64,000 bases of DNA from Syngnathus acus (taxonomy: Eukaryota; Chordata; Actinopteri; Syngnathiformes; Syngnathidae). This document shows, one piece after another, positions 22,405 through 32,615 of this stretch. Made by a program: the position numbers and the translations under genes. The DNA lies in NCBI RefSeq assembly GCF_901709675.1, contig NC_051089.1, positions 18,472,008 through 18,536,007 of the forward strand, given 5' to 3'. Each line of letters opens with the position of its first letter. The first letter of the stretch is position 1. The notes under the pieces are model-generated. The model searched no databases and was not told the origin of the DNA. It was given only the letters and a program-made list of their open reading frames with translations.

Positions 22405-23366
22405 CCGTTTTTTTCCATGTATAATGCGCAAAATTTAACTAATTTATTGTCCTAAAATCTGGGGTGCGCATTATACATGGGTACAATTTAAAAAAAATGG
22501 TTTTTTTTTGTTTTTTTTTTGTTTTTTTGTGAAGAAAATCATGGTACAACAATTTTTGAAGACAATCTTGTCACGGATGGTTCTTTACAACGTCACTTTC
22601 CTCTCTTTTCATTTTAACCTAACTGATCGCGGTGGTGCCTTTCTGGGCAGTCGGAGAAATCAACGCCAACAAAAAAAATACATCCAGCCTACTTAAGAAA
22701 TCACCAGAAAGATCACCATGACAATTGTGAATAATAAATAAATAATTATTATATATATTATATATATTATTATTATAATAATAAATAATTGTGATAAATA
22801 ACTGGAACATCACTCAAATATTGGTGATCCCGTTGAGAGTCTCACATATTTCTTCGCTATCGAGTTTGCTACTGCATGCGCAGTGATACTGACCGGCAGA
22901 ATAACATCCGGTTGTTCCCAAAGATGATCTTTTTTCTGAAATAATTTTATGTTTACGGACTTAAGTAACCCGGCCGGGTCATACCAAAGACTATAAAAAT
23001 GGGACCCATTGCCTCCCTGCTTGGCACTCAGCATTAAGGGTTGGAATTGGGGGGTTAGATCACCAAATGATTCCCGAGCGCGGCGCCGCTGCTGCTCACT
23101 GCTCCCCTCTCCCCCAGGGGATGGATCAAAATCACACGGGGATGGGTCAAATGCAGAGGACAAATTTCACCACACCCAGACGCGTGTGGGACGATCATTG
23201 GGACTTTAAAAAAATAAAATAAATAAATAAATTTAAAAAAAAAAAGAACAAAAAGTCAAAATTTGGGTGCGTATTATACATGGGTACAGGCTTTTTTCCA
23301 GCATCGACATGCCATTTTTAGGGTGCGTATTATACATGGGGGCGCATTATACATGGAAAGAAACGG
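22405..23366. mobile_element. TA-inserting MITE, family 2, copy 2 (962 bp)
   Basis: It has the same ends as 17103-18370 and is flanked by TA (22403-22404 and 23367-23368). It holds a SINE body (22969-23209) in the same place and an AT-rich hairpin-like tract (22727-22800) not present in copy 1. It is nested in a family-1 MITE inside the ERV LTR. Confidence 0.88.
22969..23209 (+). mobile_element. V-SINE-like body inside TA-MITE, copy 2
   Basis: It starts CCCGGCCGGGTCATACC, which includes slightly more of the tRNA-related head than the copy at 18012, and runs to ATTGGGACTTT. Orientation and position within the MITE match the other copy. Confidence 0.8.
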
Positions 23367-23867
23367 TAACTATATTGTAGCGTTAACAAAGTTCAAGGAA
23401 AGACGTGGGTTTGGTAAACGGCTCTTTATTTAACAAAACAAACTTCCAGGCGTGTGGCGGCGTGGACTTCCAGCCACGGAAGTGGAAGAGAGCTCCATAG
23501 AATAGGACCGGGCGTGCGTAAAAGCCATGACCGAGCCCTATCCACCGTCCCCGGACAGCCACCCGGCCGAGCGCCGGCACCAGACTTCCATCCACGGAGG
23601 TGAAAGAGAGCTCCGTAGAATAGGACCGGGCGTGCGTAAAAGCCATAATAGTTTTTCAAACCTTCTGTGTCACTCCAAATCCTTGAATCCTTCAAACTCT
23701 TCGTCCGCCGTGTCACTTAGAAACAAAGCCGCTAATGATGCCGGTAGTACGTGGGGTCCTTCGTCATATTCGTCATCCCGTGATCAATCTTTGTCCTTTA
23801 TGTAAACAACCGCCGCGCCGCGCCGCGTCGCGCTGCTGTCGTCACTTGAAATTCAAATTACAGTAAT

Positions 23868-23911
23868 CCCTTGCTACATCGCGGTTCGTTTATCGCGGTT
23901 TCACTTTTTTT
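23868..23911. mobile_element. Solo Tigger-like terminus
   Basis: The stretch ACAGTAATCCCTTGCTACAT and the following CGCGGTT motifs resemble the end of the MITE at 18938. No partner end is visible, so only one terminus survives within the family-1 MITE. Confidence 0.45.
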
Positions 23912-24219
23912 TTTTTTTTGGAAAATGTTTGAAAAAAACACAAGTCGCTCCTTATTAAGTCGCCCCCCCACCCAAACTATGAAAAAAAACGCGACTTATA
24001 GTCCGAAAATTACGGTATCTAAAATGCTCCACTAGTTTCTATTTCCACAACTTTGTATAATAAAGTGCTTGCATCCGCTTTACTGATTGACCAGCTGCAC
24101 AGGAAGCAATCTAAGTTGTTCTGTTTGCACAACATCGTGAACACCCCCTGCTCTGATTTGACCAGAGGCCAAGGGTTCACCAAACTTGTCCACTCTCACC
24201 CCCACCCTGCTTCTCTCAA

Positions 24220-24854
24220 GAGATTCAAGATTCAGATTCAAGAGTTTTTATTCGCCATGTTTGAGCGTGCCAAACAAGGAATTTGACTTCGGTAAAACAC
24301 ACCCTCTGTTCAACATTTAGGTGACTAACAACACTCAGGACATTTGAATAATGGCAAAAACAGTGTAGACAAATTCAAAAAGGTGTGAAGAGCAGAATGT
24401 TATTGCACAGTAATGACTCTGAGACTCTATGAGTGGTGTGAGTTCATCAGAGCAACAGCCTGGGGGAAGAAGCTGTCTCTGTGTCTGCTGGTTTTGGCGT
24501 ACCGAGCTCTATAACGCCGTCCGGAGGGGAGTAGTTCAAACAGACTGCAACCTGGGTGAGAAGGGTCTGTAGAGATGTTCCTTGCACGTTTCCTGGTCCT
24601 GGACAGGTACAAGTCTTGGATAGATGGGAGGTTGATTCCAATGATCTTTTCTGCAGTCCTGATTGTCCGTTGCAGTCTGTGCTTGTCTTGTTTGGAGACT
24701 GATCCAAACCAGACAGTGATGGAGGTGCAGAGGACAGACTGGATGATGGCAGTGTAGAAGGTCTTCAGAAGCTCTCGCGGCAGGTTGAACTTCTTGAGCT
24801 GTCTCAGGAAGTACAGCCTCTGCTGGGCCTTCTTCCGGACAGAGTCTATGTGTC
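24220..24854 (-). mobile_element. Rex1-like LINE 3' fragment in the 5' LTR
   Basis: Read on the minus strand it encodes the end of a Rex1-type RT (LYLSRTRKRARNIS, ELLPSGRRYRA, FFPQAVALMNS) and ends with a 3' tail of GATTCTTGAAT type near 24220-24240. It is nearly identical to 32616-33327. It separates the LTR pieces, removing the polyadenylation signal. Confidence 0.8.
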
Positions 24855-25008
24855 TATATGCTCTTGCAAGAATCCAAAGTCAGAGTTTGTTCTAACATCG
24901 CTGTATGCACAGTGACGAACGAATTCTCCACTTGCAAGTGCTCAAAGGGCATACTGTCTCCCGTGTGATTCTTGCAAATAAGTTAGAGTGAGCACCACTC
25001 TAACATTT

Positions 25009-25026
25009 TGGTGCCATGACCCGGAT
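25009..25026 (+). other. ERV primer-binding site, tRNA-His-like
   Basis: TGGTGCCATGACCCGGAT starts three bases after the 5' LTR. It is complementary to the 3' end of a tRNA-His type acceptor with an apparent two mismatches. The tRNA assignment is from memory of the family and should be treated as likely rather than proven. Confidence 0.6.
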
Positions 25027-25246
25027 CTCAACATACCCACTGCTGATGGACGGAGGAGGACGTGCTGCACACTGTCGACAGGCCAGCATCCATTAGGAGG
25101 ACCTGGTACAGAAAGACCTGGGAAGAAAATTCTTCGCTGGGCCAGCATCTTGGTCTGCCTTTGTCTGACAACAATGGATTGACGGGATCCGGAAGTGCAA
25201 CGAACCAGGGGACAAGTAAGTAAAAGCCCTAAAGTCAAAAGTGCAC

Positions 25247-25384
25247 GAGATAAGGCTTTGGTTTGTCCGAGCCATGAGATACGCCTTTGGTGTGTCCGAG
25301 CCATGAGATACGGCTTTGGTGTGTCCGAGCCATGAGATACGGCTTTGGTTTGTCCAAGCCATGAGATATGGCTTTGGTTTGTGG
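25247..25384 (+). repeat. 29-bp tandem repeat in ERV leader (about 4.7 units)
   Basis: Units begin GAGATACGGCTTTGG and end TCCGAGCCAT. They lie between the primer site and the gag start, after a GTAAGT donor-like site at 25215-25220. Confidence 0.85.
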
Positions 25385-25904
25385 AAGGAACGGGCTAAGA
25401 AAACCCGAGCTTCTTTTTCTTAATCGAAGAAGGGCGTAGATTCTTTTTTGTCCGTTTTTCCAAGCTGTTTTGGAGGATTTTACACCTATCCTGAATAGGC
25501 CTGAAGGAAAAAAAAGCGCTGGAGTTTGTGTGGTTGAGAGTTACTGGTAGGAATTGACTAAAAAGCAATTCTGTTGAAAGGTCAATTTGAAACTGCATTG
25601 AGGATCTTCAAAGAAAAAATATTAAGAAAAAATTGTAAAAACCTAAAATACTAAATTAAGATGGGAAATGAAAACTGCAAATCTCCAAATAAAAGAGCTC
25701 TTGAAGGAGATGAGAAGTACATGGCGAGTAGATTTCTTAATTGTATACGATACATGCCAAAGTGGAAGAAGAATTATGGAGTAGAAGGAAAATTGAAGGT
25801 TGAAATGTGAAACATAGTGGTAGACATTTTGGAGGAGAGTGTGGCTAGGAAGACAAAGGGACTGAGGAAGGAAAGAAAAGAGAGAGAATTGCAATGTGCT
25901 AGAG

Positions 25905-27121
25905 CAGGGGTGGGCAAACTACGGCCCGCGGGCCACATCCGGCCCACGGGACCGTTTAATCCGGCCCGCCAACCCTGAATTAATTGTATTATTAAACTTT
26001 TTTTTTTCTGTCATTTTGCCTGCAATGACTGCGTTTCCCCAGTAGATGGGGAACCGCTCGCCTGCGCATTTACTACCGGAAGCCGTGTCAGAAAGCTCGG
26101 TGCACACTCACAAGTGCGTGTACGTACGTACTCAGTAGTACGGACATGGCGCACTCGCGCTCTATTTGTATCAGTCCCGAATTTAGAGCGTGGGCTGTGA
26201 CGACAGCATTCTTGTAATTCGCTCGCTGAGCTTTCAGATACAGTTTGACGCTAAAGCCACCCACAAACCTTCCCCTGGAATCCTTCCATTAAAATGAGTG
26301 GCCCGAAGAAAAGAAGTGAGTGCCGAATGTTAAAAGAGTGGCCAATTTGGCTCGACGTACGCGACGTGACGTTCAGCCACATCAACCCGTCACAGATCGA
26401 GGTAAACGGATCTCTCCTAAGAATTGCCACACCAAATTTTACTCCAGACTATGATGCACTAGCAAAAAAGGGAGACCAACAACACTGTTCCCACTGAAAA
26501 TGAAGGGGAGGCTCTCAAGTTTGTTGTAAAAAAAATGCATTTTGAATATGATTTGTACACATAGCAGGGATTGAAACTAGCGACCATTCTCATTTTCAAA
26601 CAATGCAGGATGCTCAAGGACATTGATGCACCACCTTTTTGCGACTAATCTTAACCTTAACCTGTAAAGATACCCCTCACCGTGTTGCCGTTTTGATTAC
26701 TTTATTTGGATGTATGCTTTCACCGATTCTTCAAGATGATATATTTGGTCAGAATGTTTGCTGTTTGATGTGATCTCATAAGATAAACATTTTTCATTAA
26801 TCTGACCTGCAGGCACTGAAGTGATGGAGACTGTTATTCATAATAATAGTGTCGTATTTTATGAGAATCACTGATAGCAGTTTTTTAGTGATTTTTTTTT
26901 TTAAATGCTGTTAATAAATGCATTTGTTTTCAAAAAACTTGTTTGGAATATCCATGCTTTACTACCTACTAAAGGCCAAAATCTTTTATGCAATGACCTT
27001 TACAGGTCGCTTATATTACTTCACACAAAATGCTCACACAAACATCTGCTCCTGGTTTGGCCCTCCGGTCCAAATTTAGAACCCAGTTCGGCCCGCGAGT
27101 CAAAAAGTTTGCCCACCCCTG
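25905..27121 (+). mobile_element. Internally deleted hAT element (CAGGGGTGGGCAAACTACGG)
   Basis: Ends CAGGGGTGGGCAAACT and AGTTTGCCCACCCCTG... close with CCACCCCTG at 27121. The perfect 8-bp duplication is TGCTAGAG (25897-25904 and 27122-27129). It carries a small transposase remnant at 26294-26497 and otherwise AT-rich filler. It lies in ERV gag. Confidence 0.9.
26294..26497 (+). pseudogene. hAT transposase with N- and C-terminal ends fused by deletion
   Basis: The 67-codon frame begins MSGPKKRSECRMLKEW, like the start of Charlie-type transposases related to GTF2IRD2. It ends LLRIATPNFTPDYDALAKKG, like their C-terminus. The BED finger and catalytic core between them are gone. This fits an internally deleted derivative of an autonomous copy. 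No activity is expected. Confidence 0.6.
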
Positions 27122-27482
27122 TGCTAGAGTGTGGTTGAAAGCTTCACAAGAGAGAAGAGAACCAATTCAAAAGACAAAAAATAGAAAGATAAAAAGTGAT
27201 GAGGCCGCCAATCAATTGAGATTTGAAAAATAATTCAGGGTGCACAGTGCAATGATGCAGCTGAGAGTGCTTATCAGCAACAGCTTAAAGCGCTCCTCAC
27301 TGGTTTCCGCCCTGAAATGGGCAACTGGGTGAGGGAACACTTGGTGGAAGTGGACACTGCTAGTGTTACACCAACCATGCAGTGGGCCAGAGACGCTGAC
27401 AAAGTGATCAAGAAAGGCAAAAGTGCCGATGTATTTCATCTAGATGATGATGATAATGATCTAACTAAAGATACAACAGTCA

Positions 27483-27622
27483 GATTCCCGAGCGCGGCAC
27501 CGCTGCTGCTCACTGCTCCCCTCTCCCCCAGGGGATGGATCAAAATCACACGGCGATGGGTTAAATGCAGAGGACAAATTTCACCACACCCAGATGTGTG
27601 TGTGACGATCATTGGGACTTTA
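27483..27622 (+). mobile_element. V-SINE-like 3' fragment in ERV
   Basis: It matches the 3' half of the SINE at 30512-30810, from GATTCCCGAGCGCGGCACC to ATTGGGACTTT. The 5' half is missing. Confidence 0.8.
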
Positions 27623-28850
27623 ATTCAATTTAATTTATTTGAAAAACAGATTCAATTTTGAACAATAAAAAAGAGAGGAAAAGAAAGAAATCTGTTTGTG
27701 GGCAGAAACTGGTTCACACTAGTGCTCATTAGTGTCTCGCCCAGATGACAAATTCAAAAGAAAGAGAGAACATGCTTTCAGGAATTGGATGAAGCAAAAT
27801 TATGAATTTGAGACATTGTAATGCTACATTTAAGAGAAATAATAGAAAATATTAGGATAGGGTTAGGTTTAGGGTTAGGGTTAATTCGAAAGAAAGAGAG
27901 AACATGCTTTCAGGAATTGGATGAAGCAAAATTATGAATTTGAGACATTGTAATGCTACATTTAAGAGAAATAATGGAAAATATTAGGATAAGGAATGTG
28001 AGTTGAGAACATATGAATGTTGTGTGGAGAGCTTGGATAAATTGAGACCAATGTGATGGAAAGACTCGTTTTTGGAGACTGTGTGTGAGATGCAAATGAG
28101 CAAGGATGAATGATTGACTGGATGAAAGAAAAATACAGATTGAATGGTTGAAGTTGTTGGAGACTACCATGGAAAATTAGTAGAACAACTTTCAAGGAAG
28201 AGTGATTTTGACCAAGTTAAATGCTAAGAAAAAAAAAGTTGCTTTTGGATTGATAATTAACTACAGAAAAAAAATAGAAAAAAAACCCCTGGAGAACCAG
28301 TAACACATGCAGAAGATGTGTGAACTGGGAAACTGAGAAGCGTTTTGGAAAGAAAGTCAAATTAAATGATGATGGAATCATATGTAGTAAAGAACACATC
28401 CTCCCAAAAAGTTTGTCAAGGTGTGAGGCATGGGCGTCGCCACGCCTCAGAAGGAGGGAGGGAGTAGGACAGATAGTGAAAGATAGTGCAACACTTTACG
28501 ACATATGGATTCTCTAATACATTTGGCGTCATACCATTAAGTTAAAATTTTATCAAACTTTTCAAACTTTTGCTGTAAGCAATTGGAAGATGCTTGAAAT
28601 GTGACTAAAGAAGCTATGAGGAAGTGGTGTAGCTGTTGGAAGGGAACGCGCTTATGCGCTTCCCTGACTAATCAACATTTGTTTGACTGATAAGGAGGTG
28701 GGCAAAGGAACCATCTGCTACAAGACTTAACGTCCATTCCCACCGTCCAAATCCAACCAAGATCAGAGCATCTCCTTTAAAACAGGAGGCAATAAATGGG
28801 ATAGCCCCTGTCATAAATGGTCTTTGTGAGGAGGAATCATTAGAAAGTGC
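27623..28850. other. ERV interior without recognised gene; contains a 109-bp direct duplication
   Basis: The duplicated segments 27751-27859 and 27883-27991 are nearly identical and separated by a 23-bp telomere-like tract (27860-27882). The rest has many stops and poly-A runs. Protease, RT and RNase H sequences are not seen, so most of pol has been lost. Confidence 0.6.
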
Positions 28851-29230
28851 TCAGACTCTCCTTGCAAACAGTTCAAAAGGGCAACGAAATTGACTGGTGA
28901 ATGATACAAGATTTGTAAAAAGCAGACAAGAACAGTCCTTGGCAGATAGCATGCTCAGAGCACTCAAACTGAAAGATGTGTCAAATGCAAATTTACTGAC
29001 GCCTGATCTTTCTTCCCCACAGGTCAACAACTGCTCCAAGCTAGGAGACTGAGACGATATAAAGGTCGTCAAAAAGAACAAACTGGGCCAGCCACGGTGT
29101 GAGGGACCATTCCAAGTCTTGCTGACTACCCCCACTGCACCGAAAATTGCTGAAAGGCCCAGCTGGATTCACCTCAGCCACTGCAAGTTACAGAGAGTGC
29201 TGGACCCCATTTTCGGAGTGGTAGGGAAGC
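28851..29230 (+). pseudogene. ERV pol, integrase C-terminal remains
   Basis: Around 29053-29210 the frame has the basic and hydrophobic pattern of the gamma-type integrase C-terminal domain, including [13 protein letters not shown] and WIHLSHCKL. Upstream stops at about 28890 and 29050 break it. The catalytic DDE core is missing. Integration of viral DNA is the family role; this copy cannot do it. Confidence 0.65.
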
Positions 29231-29829
29231 CTGATGACAAAGGGGCCTCATCGTTTAGGGTGGGGCGTCTCAATATTGGTGAAGAATTCAACGATCCCCA
29301 CTCTGGCAATGGGATATACCGGTGTCTCTGCCAACCTAGTAGAAAGGGGGACTCCACATGCCAGGTGGATCCTCTGCTGCGTTGTGGTTGGAGCGTGCTA
29401 TGGTCTGTGGGCTCATCTGAATAGACCGATTGACAATGTCAACCGAGGAAAAAGATGGTCACATGATGAGAACTTTGAGGACTGGTCATGGGACCACAGA
29501 AAACCCCTACGAAACCAGCACTTGGTACCGGTGTGTAAAGTTCACTGTGAGATCCCACACACAGGAGGGATGCTATGTGTGTTCCAAACTCCCCCCCTAC
29601 CTCCACGCAAGTTCACCTGGAGGCCAGAGCAATGACTGTCACTGAAGCGAAATGCATGGCCTCTAAGGGAAGAGTTGGATTTCAACACCGTGCTGTCACA
29701 GTCAATGATGCTACCCCTACTGCCCTGGACTCACAGAAAGAAACCTGTGATCAAACTCTTTTGGATTAATCTCAATGTGACTGTTGAAGGACAAAAGATG
29801 CCACAAGTGGCCTAAACAAAAAGGCTACC

Positions 29830-30155
29830 TGGAGTGAACTGCACGTGTTTCATCTAAGAAACTGCGTAGCGTCCTGTTCTTTGCGCTATGCTTACTGTCT
29901 GCTGTATGCACACTGGCTCAGTTTTGCTCCTCTTATTTATTGGGTTGTTGCTTTATTATTTATTCATCGCTCATTTTATTTATTTATTATTTTTTATTTA
30001 TTATTTATTGTTTGTGCCTTCTTGTTTTTATTTTGTGTCGTCTACTTGTATGTCTCGTCACCGTGGGATAGAGGAAACGGAATTTCGGTTTCTTTGTGTG
30101 TCTTGACATATGAAGGGATTGACAATAAAGCTGACTTTGACTTGACTTGACTTGA
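29830..30155 (+). mobile_element. LINE 3' end fragment in env
   Basis: An AT-rich stretch ends ACAATAAAGCTGACTTTGAC followed by TTGAC repeats near 30130-30155, a typical fish non-LTR 3' terminus. The coding part is absent. The parent family is not identified. Confidence 0.5.
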
Positions 30156-30511
30156 AAATGAAACCCACAAATGCATTAAAGACTTCTCTCCAGGAGGAAA
30201 CTGGATGGGAGATTTGGACATCACCGCTGAGTGCCAGGATAGGAGAGCCATTTCAAGTGGTCAGGGCTCTCCTACCAACATGGCTGCACCATCGAACGGG
30301 ACCTACTTCATTCAGAATGGCTGGTGGCTTTGTGGTCACAAGGTTGATGCTGCCTGCCAACTGGACAGGAGTGTGTGCACCAGTGTGGGTAACGGACCAC
30401 ACCACAAGATACAACATCATCAACTGACGACGGCACACAACTCTTCTGGACGTCGACGCAGGGCTGTTGCAACCTTTGAACCACGTGGCCCCGTCTGGGG
30501 TACTAACAACC

Positions 30512-30810
30512 AGCTCAGTGGCCTAGTGGTAGAGTGTCCGCCCTGAGACTGGAAGGTTGTGGGTTCAAACCCCGGCCGGGTCATACCAAAGACTATAAAA
30601 ATGGGACCCATTGCCTCCCTGCTTGGCACTCAGCATTAAGGGTTGGAATTGGGGGGTTAGATCACCAACTGATTCCCGAGCGCGGCACCGCTGCTGCTCG
30701 CTGCTCCCCTCTCCCCCAGGGGATGGATTAAAATCACACGGGGATGGGTTAAATGCAGAGGACAAATTTCACCACACCCAGGTGTGTGTGTGACGATCAA
30801 TGGGACTTTA
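30512..30810 (+). mobile_element. tRNA-derived SINE, V-SINE-like, most complete copy
   Basis: The head has a pol III A box (GGCCTAGTGGTAGA, 30520-30533) and B box (GGTTCAAACCC, 30562-30572). The body has CTGCTTGGCACTCAGCATTA and the conserved 3' end ACAAATTTCACCACACCC to ATTGGGACTTTA. It interrupts ERV env. Three partial copies occur in this window. It is not a tRNA gene. Confidence 0.85.
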
Positions 30811-31244
30811 ATCTTTAAAATGTCCCTGACAGCCATAAAGTATGGTCCGTCGGTGACAAAATGGTTCATGCGCTTTTTCCTTGGATCAGGAAGTGGAAAA
30901 AAAAAATCACTCCTAAAAGAGACTCTGAACTATTTACAAGCTTTTGTGAATCTCTCGCTGATGGACAAAACAGAGAGATTCAGGCTGTTGGACTAATGGT
31001 CTTTCAAAACAGGATGGTTCTGGACTTAATGACTGCAGCGCAAGGTGGCGTGTGCCACATTATAGTCGGAGGACAAAGTCCCATATCAATGGGATTTCAT
31101 TCATGGCTATGCTCTGGCGCCTGGTGGCAACTGCTGTTGAAACTTGTGACTTCTGTGATTGTTGTGCTCATTTACAACCTGTGTTATCTCATGTTTGAAG
31201 TCAGCTGTATCAAGATCTGTGTCTCCTACCGTAGCTGAACTGCG

Positions 31245-31688
31245 TGTAAACCTTTCACTTTTCCTTGACTCTGGAAGGTTTAACCATTCAGTTGTTGAAA
31301 CTTTCCAAATGGTGTGGAAACATTCTTGCTTATCTATAATGCTCCACTAGTTTCTGTTTCCACAACCTTGTATAATAAAGTGCTTGCATCATCTTTACTG
31401 ATTGATCAGCTGCAGAGGAAGCAATCTAAGTTGTTCTGCTTACACAACATCGTAAAACACCCCCTGCTCTGATTTGCTCAGAGGCCAGGGGTTCACCAAA
31501 CTTGTCAACTCTCACCCCCATCCTGCTTCTCTCAATAAATATGCTCTTGCAAGAGTCCAAAGTCAAACCTTGTTCGAACATCGCTGTATGCACAGTGACG
31601 AACGAATTCTCCACTTGCAAGTGCTCAAAGGGCATACTGTCTCCCGTGTGATTCTTGCAAATAAATTAGAGTGAGCACCACTCTAACA
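31245..31688 (+). mobile_element. ERV 3' LTR, 5' edge missing
   Basis: It matches the 5' LTR from TAAACCTTTCAC onward and ends CTCTAACA. Relative to the 5' LTR the first ~66 bp are not present, nor is a polypurine tract before it. It keeps a TATAATAAAG stretch near 31371 and AATAAA near 31533. Confidence 0.85.
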
Positions 31689-32600
31689 GTTTTGCTTTCA
31701 CTTCTCATTACAATCTCTATTACTTCTTTTGTGCTAACTGCACCAAGAAATATAGATTTAGCATTTCTCTCCCATTGAGCAGCCTCCATTCCCCCGAGTC
31801 TGTCTGGATCCTGTATTTATCCTGCCAGCTCTGGTCCTACATTTACAAAAAACAATACTAAATCCATTCACCACCTCTTTCATATTGTTTATTGATCGGT
31901 CATTTTCGATATAATAATCACGGTAGCTTGTGTTTTTGTTTTTAGCTCTATTCCTAATAACACTGTTTTCCGCATCCCCTTCATATTATTGTTTATTACT
32001 ATCTAATGTTTTATTATAATATTCCTTCTTACATGTTCTCATAATGCTGGTTAATTTATTCTTGTATTTTCTAGATTTAATTTCTGCCTCTATAGTTCAG
32101 TTTTTTATGAATTGTTTATACAGCGTGTTCTTTTTTTTGCAAGCAATTTTTAATCCTTTAGTGACCCATGGGCTGTTTGCCTCTTTTTGTCCAACCCTGT
32201 ATTTCTGTACAGGACAGGTTCTATCATATAATGTTTTCAAGATATTTATAAATCTACTGTATGTTATGTCAATATCTCCTTCCTCGTAAAGTCCATTCCA
32301 GTCCTGTTTCAACAATTCACTCTTAAATATATGTATGTTTTTGTCCGTTCTTATACGTTTGTATTTCAACTGATTTATGTCCTTGGGTGGTTACAGTGAA
32401 ATACAATAATTACAGGCAAATGGTCACTGACGTCATTATATAAAAGCCCACTTTCTGTATTGTTTTCCATACTATTTGTAAATATGTTATCTATTAATGT
32501 AGCACAATGAGAAGTAATTCTACTAGGTTTGGTGATTTTGGGGTATAAGTCCATACTGTACATTGTATATAAGATATTTTCTGTCATTTTATGCTTTTTT
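31689..32600 (-). pseudogene. LINE D, end of endonuclease and linker to RT
   Basis: On the minus strand 32375-32600 encodes the endonuclease end with KITKPSRITSHCATLIDNIF and SDHLPV. 32096-32369 encodes the linker with DWNGLYEEGDID and ANSPWVTKGLKIACKKKN. Lower down, to 31689, NDRSINNMKE-like sequence leads toward the RT. Several frames are used. It is homologous to LINE C 16380-16980 and LINE A 6200-6312. Confidence 0.75.
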
Positions 32601-32615
32601 AGAATAGAATAGAAT

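Larger units (their letters stand above)
21677..24015. mobile_element. TA-inserting MITE, family 1, large copy with nested elements
   Basis: Termini CCGTAATTTTCGGACTATAA / TTATAGTCCGAAAATTACGG are flanked by TA (21675-21676 and 24016-24017). It contains a family-2 MITE at 22405-23366, about 2.5 copies of a roughly 164-bp tandem repeat (21960-22380, with CAACAATGCGTGCGCGCCGC), a 65-bp direct repeat at 23465 and 23584, and a Tigger-like terminus at 23868-23911. The 3' LTR shows the site without this insertion. Confidence 0.85.
21513..25005 (+). mobile_element. ERV 5' LTR, split by MITE and LINE insertions
   Basis: LTR sequence occupies 21513-21676, 24016-24219 and 24855-25005. The pieces align with the 3' LTR (31245-31688). 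The parts include a TATAATAAAG promoter-like stretch near 24056. The AATAAA signal seen in the 3' LTR near 31533 is destroyed here by the Rex1-like insertion. The LTR ends in CTCTAACA at 25005. Confidence 0.85.
25661..27480 (+). pseudogene. ERV gag remains
   Basis: The ATG at 25661 opens MGN, a myristoylation-type retroviral Gag start, then a basic matrix-like stretch. A TGA follows at about 25808-25810. A hAT element (25905-27121) splits the gene. After it, 27250-27480 in another frame has a Gag-like segment containing PTMQWARDADKVIKKGK and an Asp-rich run. The gene is broken at several points and non-functional. I did not find the nucleocapsid zinc knuckle. Confidence 0.6.
29231..31240 (+). 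pseudogene. ERV env remains, broken by LINE and SINE insertions
   Basis: Envelope-like sequence is spread over several frames: a surface-subunit part at about 29430-29640 with CYVCSKLPP, a second part at 30160-30500 ending with a four-Arg furin-type site (30451-30462), and a transmembrane-subunit part at 30830-31238. The last contains an immunosuppressive-domain-like region (about 31010-31060) and a hydrophobic membrane span (about 31125-31200). Inserted LINE and SINE sequences, frameshifts and stops make it non-functional. In the family this glycoprotein mediates entry. Confidence 0.7.
21513..31688 (+). mobile_element. Endogenous retrovirus, class I-like, heavily interrupted
   Basis: The provirus lies in LINE D with a 5-bp duplication GTTTT (21508-21512 and 31689-31693) and TGTTAG...CTAACA outer ends. 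Order: 5' LTR, tRNA-His-like primer site, leader with tandem repeats, gag remains, large pol deletion, integrase C-terminus, env remains, truncated 3' LTR. Seven or more later insertions break it. The IN C-terminal and env features resemble gamma/epsilon-type fish ERVs (family knowledge). All reading frames are disrupted. Confidence 0.88.

Noticed and set aside
27860-27882. Chromosome end or true telomere
   Set aside because: Only 23 bp of TTAGGG-like sequence inside an ERV; interstitial.
30512-30590. Possible tRNA gene (A and B boxes)
   Set aside because: The boxes belong to the head of a multicopy SINE; no tRNA cloverleaf is completed.
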